In this document: positions 1 through 3,973 of the stretch, piece by piece
How positions within the stretch are numbered: position 1 is the first letter of the stretch
How the letters are laid out: every line of letters starts with the position of its first letter
DNA from: CAYZFD01 sp964477735
GTDB lineage: Bacteria > Bacteroidota > Bacteroidia > Flavobacteriales > Flavobacteriaceae
Length of the DNA: 6,334 bases
Assembly (NCBI GenBank): GCA_964477735.1
Contig: CAYZFD010000069.1
Coordinates: 1 to 6,334 of the forward strand
Reading direction: 5' to 3'
Made by a program: the position numbers and the translations under genes
The notes under the pieces: generated by a model
Seen by the model: only the letters and a program-made list of their open reading frames with translations
What the model was told of the DNA's origin: nothing
Database searches by the model: none

Positions 1-15
1 GATTATTTTAGGCAT
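1..15 (-). CDS. start of a probable response regulator (5 codons only)
   Basis: An ATG at 15-13 opens a frame reading MPKII up to the window edge, 10 nt after the TAG that ends the kinase ATPase region. Only five residues are visible. The hydrophobic-rich start MPKII resembles the first beta strand of a receiver domain (commonly followed by VDDE in this family). LytS-type kinases of Bacteroidota are very often followed directly by a LytTR-type response regulator. The assignment is therefore inference from gene order and a very short N-terminus. It could equally be a chance ATG or another small gene. Confidence 0.4.
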
Positions 16-25
16 AAAGGATATT

Positions 26-397
26 CTACTGTATTTCGAGCTGAGGATTTACTTGTTCTCTAGTTTTGAAATCGGTTGGAATTTTCAAGTTGACCTGAGT
101 TCCTTTTGCAACACCATGTTCATCATATAAATCGATGATATGAAAAGAAAACTGGGCTTTGTTGTAGTAATTAAAAATGTCTATTCTTTCTTTCATGATT
201 TGTGTGGCAAAAGATTGATGGTTTTTTTTGTAGGTTTTTTTACTTTTCTCGGCAGCTTTCCGCCCAATGCCATTGTCAATCACAGAATAGATCATATAGA
301 CATCTTCGAGTCGAATGTTGAGAGAAATCGTTGGGTGGTCTTTGATGGGAATAAGCCCATGAACAATGGCGTTTTCAACGATGGGTTGTAACAGCAT
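26..397 (-). CDS. C-terminal ATPase part of the split LytS-type sensor histidine kinase
   Basis: This 123-codon stretch holds most of a GHKL ATPase (HATPase_c) domain. The N box is at residues 2-15 with the key Glu8-Asn9 and His13-Gly14. The G1 box is DNGIG at 41-45, the LytS-typical ERI motif is at 70-72, and a G2-like Gly-Thr at 99-100 precedes the last strand. It is in exactly the same frame as the sensor upstream. Between them lie one TAA and six sense codons reading KKFIPC, which is what precedes the N box in intact relatives. It is therefore best read as the 3' end of one gene of 1038 codons plus stop (26-3142), separated by a nonsense codon. The ATG at 397 is an internal Met of the family motif (PCMLLQP). 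It could serve for reinitiation 18 nt after the stop, but no Shine-Dalgarno precedes it. Alone, the fragment lacks the phospho-acceptor histidine and the first ATPase strand. It ends at TAG (28-26). Confidence 0.7.
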   Translation of the reverse strand: MLLQPIVENAIVHGLIPIKDHPTISLNIRLEDVYMIYSVIDNGIGRKAAEKSKKTYKKNHQSFATQIMKERIDIFNYYNKAQFSFHIIDLYDEHGVAKGTQVNLKIPTDFKTREQVNPQLEIQ

Positions 398-415
398 GCA
401 GGGAATGAATTTTTT

Positions 416-418
416 TTA
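416..418 (-). other. in-frame TAA interrupting the kinase gene
   Basis: On the minus strand the codons read GTC GAT CCA TAA AAA AAA TTC ATT CCC TGC ATG. The frame before and after the TAA is identical, so a single base substitution explains the break and an indel does not. Relatives commonly have an acidic residue here (DPE-), so GAA to TAA is the simplest origin. The T of the stop lies before the run of eight A, so slippage on that run would not bypass it. trxA and dnaE in this window both end at TAA, so TAA is a normal stop in this genome. Confidence 0.85.
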
Positions 419-3142
419 TGGATCGACAGCGGGATCAACATCAACATGAAAATTGATACCTCTTTCTAGCCTAAGTCCCTGCAATTCCACATAATTAGAC
501 AGGTATTTAATTTCTTGATCTAGCAAGATTTTATCAGTTTTGCTCATTTCAATTGTATCTCGCAAGAGTTTTGAAAAAGAGGTCACATAGCGGTTGAATT
601 CTTTTTCTCCTCTTAAAATCATGGCCGTTTGCATGCCATTTAGTGTATTAAAAATAAAATGCGGATTCATTTGAGCGCGATAGGCATTAAGTTCTAGGTT
701 GGCTATGGTTAAATCCCGATCTTTTTTGACTTTTACCAAACCACTTTCGATACGCATCCAGCCATAGAGCAAGGCAACTATAAGGAAGATGCTGAGGGTT
801 AAAAACCACCATTCTAAATAAAAAGGTCGTGGCAAAGAAATTAAATAACGTAGGGTGTTCAGGGTGTGGTTTCCTGAGTGTGTAACGCCTTTTATTTCAA
901 GAATATAATCCCCATATTGCTGCCCATAAAAATCAAATCGATTGCCGTCCATTAACTGCCATGAATTCGAGATCTGTGGCATTCGGTAGTAGTAACGATT
1001 AAAATTTGGAGCGAGCATGTCATTCATAGCAAAATAAAATGACAGTGAACTGTATTGGCTAGACAAAGCGATTGTTTGGTTGTATTTAAAACCTTTGGTT
1101 TGCACACTGAGTTGATTGTTGTTGCTATCAAAGTATTCTAAACGAACAGGAAAAATTCTATTTTTTCTGAGTGAGGTAGGAATCTTTTTGGGGTTAAAAG
1201 AGATTAGCCCCTCACTTGTTCCAGAAACAATTAAGGTGTCGGACAATTTAAACAATGTGTTTTTAAAAAACATTTCTGAGGGAATTCCATCTTGGGTGTG
1301 AAAGTTTTGAATGCCGCCATATTGCTTTGAAATTCTACTCATCCCGCTCTTGGTTGTAACCCACCAGTCTTTGTTGTCGGCCACAATCCCAACCACCTCA
1401 TTATGACTCAAACCTTCATAATCCCTTACCTTTTTAATAATCTTATTGATTTTATGGTTCAGCCAAAACAACCCCTCATTGGTTCCAACCATCATAATGT
1501 CGTTGCTGTTCTCATAGAGTGTATTAAACTTCACAACTGGTTTTTTATGGCCTCTAAAAAGGGATTGAAATGACGATTTTTCTCTCGTTTTTTTATCCAC
1601 TTTCACCAAATCATTGATGGTGCAAAACCAGTAATTCGATGAAGTTTCAATCGCTGAAATCACTTTTTGATCAAAATAGCCCGCTTCACCAGAACGCTCA
1701 AAGGATTTTATCTCGCTTGTTTCGAAATCGAAATAAAAAAGGGTGTTTGTGGAAGTCCCTATAAATAACTTAGATTTATTTTGTTTGGAAAGCATTTCGA
1801 AACGAACATTTTGGGGCAAGAAAAACACACGAACGACATCAAGTGTGGTTGGATGTAGTTGATATAATTTATTAGACTCATCGACAGCCCACAAAAAATC
1901 TTGGAAATACGCCAGATCAGTATAATAAGAACCCTTTTTTCGTGAATTTATCTTATAATCTTGTATTTTCGACTGAAACCCAAGCTGATCATCGGATTGG
2001 TTTATGTTAAAGGGCGTGACTGCCATCACCCCATAATCGGGATGATAATCAACGTTTGCCACAGATTGAACCACCTCATCAGGGCCCAAACGTAGATGAG
2101 ACTCAAAATAATTGGGTTTAATGAGATATTTAAACAAATGCGTATAGCCCATAAACCAAGTGAGCCCTAAGCGATCCACCACAACATCGGTTAAATGCTC
2201 AGACAATGAAAGCGATTGACGAACAACTAGCTCTGGATTTCTTGATTTTCCCAAAACAGAAAACACATAGCCTTGGTTGGGATATTGAATGCCTACCCAT
2301 TTTTTCTGCCTGCTCGAAGCATTCAATGCCTCAACCTTAAAAAAGGGCCATTCAACAAACTGAATGTCTAACTCTGGAAAGTAATAAAATGGGAATTCAT
2401 TAGATTTATAGCGTAAAAAACCCGATTGATTTTCATTAAAAAATTGACCATTTTCAAGGGGGTAAAAACTGGTATAACTATAACGAGAGTCGGGAAGTGT
2501 GTGTAAAATTTCTATGGGCTTGTCTGTTGCTTTATAGAACAATTGATTACCGCGCTTGAGCAACAAAATGTTTTGGTGAGTTTTCCACAATTGAATGGGC
2601 TCATCATCCTTAGCCTGCAAAGTATTAGGAAGTATAAGCTTTGTGACTTCATGAGTTTGGGTGTTAAACTCAAGAACATAGTTGGCTGAAGTGCCCACAT
2701 AAATGGTGCTTTTGTTTAGCTGAACAATGTCGGTTGGGTAAACTTCTCCGTTTTCATGATCCATTTTATATTGCACACGAACCTTTTCTTCAATTGGATC
2801 GAGTAAGCGGATGTCGGAAGACGTAGAAATCCAAATTCGCCCTGCATAATCTTCAAGTAGTGCATTTATTTTACTGATATTCACAGGTTCTTCAGGGCTA
2901 ACTTTAAGCGAAAACTCCTTGCTGTCCTTGTCAAATTTCTGAATCAGCTTGTTGTAATTAGAATACCATAAAAATCCTTTCTGATCAATTAAAATCTTTT
3001 TTTGAAGCATCGTAGCATCTTCATTGCTAAAAGATTCATAATCTTCGATATAGGGCGTTTGAGCATAAACAACAGATATACAGCTATTTATAAAAATAAT
3101 TAAAAATGTAATCAATATTTTTTTGAACTTTTTCCTCTCCAT
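416..3142 (-). CDS. two-component sensor, propeller/Y_Y_Y/LytS-type histidine kinase, truncated by an in-frame stop
   Basis: The 908-residue product begins with a signal peptide: a Lys-rich start, a hydrophobic core at about 9-25, and likely cleavage after Ala27 (VYA|QT). A long periplasmic region of beta-propeller type follows. Reg_prop-like strands are visible near 51-70, 96-115, 318-337, 550-565, 584-612 and 640-655. A Y_Y_Y domain spans about 668-765 (YYYRM near 716). One membrane helix lies at about 777-797. The cytoplasmic His_kinase (PF06580) region has its phospho-acceptor His828 within QMNPHFIFN. By family it should sense an extracellular ligand, often a glycan in Bacteroidota, and phosphorylate a LytTR regulator; the ligand cannot be read here. 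The frame stops at TAA 418-416, after VDPAVDP, where relatives continue into the ATPase N box. The rest follows in the same frame at 397-26. The product as written lacks the nucleotide-binding site and should be inactive unless the stop is read through, complemented or a sequencing error. The start is chosen for the intact signal peptide. Confidence 0.85.
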   Translation of the reverse strand: MERKKFKKILITFLIIFINSCISVVYAQTPYIEDYESFSNEDATMLQKKILIDQKGFLWYSNYNKLIQKFDKDSKEFSLKVSPEEPVNISKINALLEDYAGRIWISTSSDIRLLDPIEEKVRVQYKMDHENGEVYPTDIVQLNKSTIYVGTSANYVLEFNTQTHEVTKLILPNTLQAKDDEPIQLWKTHQNILLLKRGNQLFYKATDKPIEILHTLPDSRYSYTSFYPLENGQFFNENQSGFLRYKSNEFPFYYFPELDIQFVEWPFFKVEALNASSRQKKWVGIQYPNQGYVFSVLGKSRNPELVVRQSLSLSEHLTDVVVDRLGLTWFMGYTHLFKYLIKPNYFESHLRLGPDEVVQSVANVDYHPDYGVMAVTPFNINQSDDQLGFQSKIQDYKINSRKKGSYYTDLAYFQDFLWAVDESNKLYQLHPTTLDVVRVFFLPQNVRFEMLSKQNKSKLFIGTSTNTLFYFDFETSEIKSFERSGEAGYFDQKVISAIETSSNYWFCTINDLVKVDKKTREKSSFQSLFRGHKKPVVKFNTLYENSNDIMMVGTNEGLFWLNHKINKIIKKVRDYEGLSHNEVVGIVADNKDWWVTTKSGMSRISKQYGGIQNFHTQDGIPSEMFFKNTLFKLSDTLIVSGTSEGLISFNPKKIPTSLRKNRIFPVRLEYFDSNNNQLSVQTKGFKYNQTIALSSQYSSLSFYFAMNDMLAPNFNRYYYRMPQISNSWQLMDGNRFDFYGQQYGDYILEIKGVTHSGNHTLNTLRYLISLPRPFYLEWWFLTLSIFLIVALLYGWMRIESGLVKVKKDRDLTIANLELNAYRAQMNPHFIFNTLNGMQTAMILRGEKEFNRYVTSFSKLLRDTIEMSKTDKILLDQEIKYLSNYVELQGLRLERGINFHVDVDPAVDP

Positions 3143-3152
3143 TATAGGTTTG
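3122..3152 (+). promoter_or_regulatory. Bacteroidota-type promoter reading rightward, divergent from the sensor gene
   Basis: TTTG at 3122-3125 and TAGGTTTG at 3145-3152 are separated by 19 nt. This matches the primary sigma consensus of Bacteroidota (-33 TTTG, -7 TAnnTTTG). The tRNA-Asp promoter in the same window has the same elements with the same 19-nt spacer. It overlaps the first codons of the sensor gene on the opposite strand. Expected transcription start is around 3157-3160. No protein gene lies downstream on this strand, only a terminator. Confidence 0.5.
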
Positions 3153-3157
3153 GCACG

Positions 3158-3250
3158 ATTTATGTTTTAATTAAATTGATTTCATAATATTTTTGGTTAG
3201 TTATTGTTTGACGCCTGCATTTACTCCTTTAAAATGCAGGCGTTTTTTTT
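3158..3250 (+). ncRNA. candidate small RNA, antisense to the sensor's 5' leader
   Basis: An exact promoter match (3122-3152) is followed, after about 50-60 AT-rich bases, by a strong intrinsic terminator (3211-3250) on the same strand. This gives a transcript of about 90 nt. It contains no usable reading frame: the only ATG near its start is followed by one codon and a stop. The RNA would run divergently from the sensor kinase gene and be complementary to whatever 5' leader the sensor mRNA has, so cis-antisense control is possible. The 9-nt terminator loop is pyrimidine-rich. I recognise no known RNA family. The start position is estimated from promoter spacing, not observed. Confidence 0.35.
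3211..3250 (+). terminator. intrinsic terminator, plus strand
   Basis: A perfect 12-bp stem (3211-3222 with 3232-3243) encloses the 9-nt loop actccttta and is followed directly by seven more T residues (3244-3250). There is a T tract on the plus side only. The minus side of the hairpin is followed by CAAACAATAAC, so it terminates rightward transcription. No plus-strand protein gene precedes it within the window, so its client is either the candidate small RNA or antisense transcription from the sensor gene. Confidence 0.8.
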
Positions 3251-3283
3251 GCAAATTAATAAATAGTTTTGGAATTTGTTTGT

Positions 3284-3316
3284 AAACAAAAAAGCTCCCC
3301 GTTTTCAGGAAAGCTT
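3284..3316 (-). terminator. intrinsic terminator of the tRNA-Asp transcript
   Basis: On the minus strand AAGCTTTCC (3316-3308) pairs with GGGGAGCTT (3300-3292) in a 9-bp stem with two G-U pairs and a 7-nt loop. It runs into TTTTTTGTTT (3294-3285). It lies about 90 nt past the tRNA 3' end and is the first recognisable terminator for that transcript. It also separates the tRNA from the sensor gene, so the sensor needs its own promoter in 3143-3283. I could not identify a consensus one there. Confidence 0.7.
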
Positions 3317-3322
3317 CTCATT

Positions 3323-3400
3323 GGTTCTCTTACGAACCTCTTGTAAATCTAAATTTACAAGCAACACAACTAAGATATCATTTTCTAGTGTTGAAAATGA
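3323..3400 (-). other. tRNA-Asp 3' trailer with three consecutive hairpins
   Basis: Three inverted repeats lie between the tRNA end and its terminator. The first is an 8-bp perfect stem with a 7-nt loop (3378-3385 with 3393-3400), starting only 3 nt past the mature 3' end. The second is an 8-bp perfect stem with a 4-nt loop (3341-3348 with 3353-3360). The third is a 5-bp stem with a 6-nt loop (3323-3327 with 3334-3338). The trailer would be removed during tRNA processing. Whether the folded piece has a role is unknown. Confidence 0.45.
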
Positions 3401-3403
3401 AAG

Positions 3404-3477
3404 CGGTCTGGACGGGACTCGAACCCGCGACCCCATGCGTGACAGGCATGTATTCTAACCAACTGAACTACCAGACC
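3404..3477 (-). tRNA. tRNA-Asp (anticodon GTC)
   Basis: This is a 74-nt cloverleaf. The acceptor stem is GGTCTGG paired with CCAGACC, with discriminator G. The D arm starts GTTC. The anticodon stem CATGC/GCATG carries the loop CTGTCAC, giving anticodon GTC. The T stem GCGGG/CCCGT includes one G-U pair and has the loop TTCGAGT. The 3' CCA is not encoded; the next bases are CTTTC, so CCA must be added by nucleotidyltransferase. It reads GAC and GAU codons. It has its own consensus promoter upstream and a terminator downstream, and is therefore independent of trxA although on the same strand. Confidence 0.97.
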
Positions 3478-3495
3478 GTTTGCAAAGAATGCGTG

Positions 3496-3526
3496 CAAAT
3501 ATACACTCGATTTTTAATTCCACAAA
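3496..3526 (-). promoter_or_regulatory. promoter of tRNA-Asp
   Basis: On the minus strand TTTG (3526-3523) and TATATTTG (3503-3496) are 19 nt apart, an exact fit to the Bacteroidota -33 TTTG / -7 TAnnTTTG promoter. The predicted start at about 3488-3491 leaves a leader of roughly 11-14 nt before the tRNA 5' end. This is the best-supported promoter in the window and calibrates the others. Confidence 0.8.
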
Positions 3527-3558
3527 CATTTTTTCATGTCTGCGAACACAAGTGTTGA

Positions 3559-3876
3559 TTAGAGTAACGAATCAATCGCCTCGGCATAGACGTTTTTAGG
3601 AGAAACCCCCACTTGACGACCCACCAATTCTCCATCTTTAAAAATGAGAACCGTAGGAATGTTTCGCACGCCATATTTGGCTGCAAAAGTCTGATTGGTG
3701 TCCACATCTACCTTGCCCACGACTGCTTTCCCTTCATAGTCGTGGCTAATTTCATCAATGATTGGGCCAACCATTCGACATGGCCCACACCAAGCAGCCC
3801 AAAAGTCAACCAATACGGGTTTGTCAGATTTTAAAACAACCTCTTCAAAGGTTGCATCGGTAATTTCTAATGCCAT
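3559..3876 (-). CDS. trxA: thioredoxin
   Basis: This is a complete 105-residue thioredoxin, the usual length for TrxA (about 105-110). It is a cytoplasmic dithiol-disulfide oxidoreductase that takes electrons from thioredoxin reductase and reduces partners such as ribonucleotide reductase. The redox motif WCGPC is at 29-33 (Cys30 and Cys33) after the canonical VDFWAAW. The buried Asp24 and the cis-proline Pro74 in NIPT are present, as is the Gly-rich C-terminal part (VGVSPK). There is no signal peptide, which argues against a periplasmic TlpA or ResA relative. It follows dnaE on the same strand after 97 nt but has its own -7 box. The start is the only Met before the first strand. The leader is A-rich with no Shine-Dalgarno sequence, as is normal in this phylum. 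No convincing terminator follows, so some transcripts may read into tRNA-Asp. All key residues are intact. Confidence 0.97.
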   Translation of the reverse strand: MALEITDATFEEVVLKSDKPVLVDFWAAWCGPCRMVGPIIDEISHDYEGKAVVGKVDVDTNQTFAAKYGVRNIPTVLIFKDGELVGRQVGVSPKNVYAEAIDSLL

Positions 3877-3895
3877 TTTTATTTATTTTATATTG

Positions 3896-3903
3896 CAAAA
3901 GTA
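3896..3903 (-). promoter_or_regulatory. -7 element of a probable trxA promoter
   Basis: TACTTTTG on the minus strand fits the TAnnTTTG -7 consensus and lies 19 nt before the trxA ATG, which predicts a very short leader. At the expected -33 distance there is only a run of T (about 3922-3927) instead of TTTG, so the upstream element is degenerate. It is less certain than the tRNA promoter. Confidence 0.5.
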
Positions 3904-3973
3904 TGCATTCTTAGGGGGGCTAAAAAATTTTATAAATTGCTTTTTAGAATCCCATCATAATTCTTTTTGATAC

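Noticed and set aside
140..391. Plus-strand open frame opposite the kinase ATPase region
   Set aside because: It is the shadow of the conserved GHKL ATPase coding sequence on the minus strand and has no recognisable protein features. The same applies to the plus-strand frames inside dnaE and trxA.
410..418. Run of eight A next to the kinase stop as a programmed slippage site
   Set aside because: The T of the TAA precedes the A run, and the frames before and after the stop are the same. Slippage on the run cannot bypass the stop and would destroy the downstream frame.
416..3142. Stop-codon reassignment as the explanation of the internal TAA
   Set aside because: trxA and dnaE end at TAA at the expected family C-termini and Trp is encoded by TGG in the WCGPC motif, so the standard bacterial code holds.
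3197..3220. Seven-codon minus-strand frame MQASNNN preceded by AAAGGAG, as a leader peptide for the sensor gene
   Set aside because: The SD-like bases are the loop of the plus-strand terminator hairpin, the spacing to the ATG is only 3 nt, SD use is rare in this phylum, and the peptide shows no attenuation-type codon bias.
3276..3458. Plus-strand 60-codon open frame
   Set aside because: It runs antisense through the tRNA-Asp gene and its terminator and resembles no protein. The end of its translation is just the tRNA read backwards.
3545..3556. Inverted repeat aacac-aa-gtgtt after trxA as a terminator
   Set aside because: The stem is only 5 bp with a 2-nt loop, and no T tract follows on the minus strand.
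3904..3973. Terminator for dnaE in the dnaE-trxA gap
   Set aside because: Only a 5-bp repeat (AGAAT/ATTCT) and an A/T-only pairing are present, with no GC-rich stem followed by a T tract.
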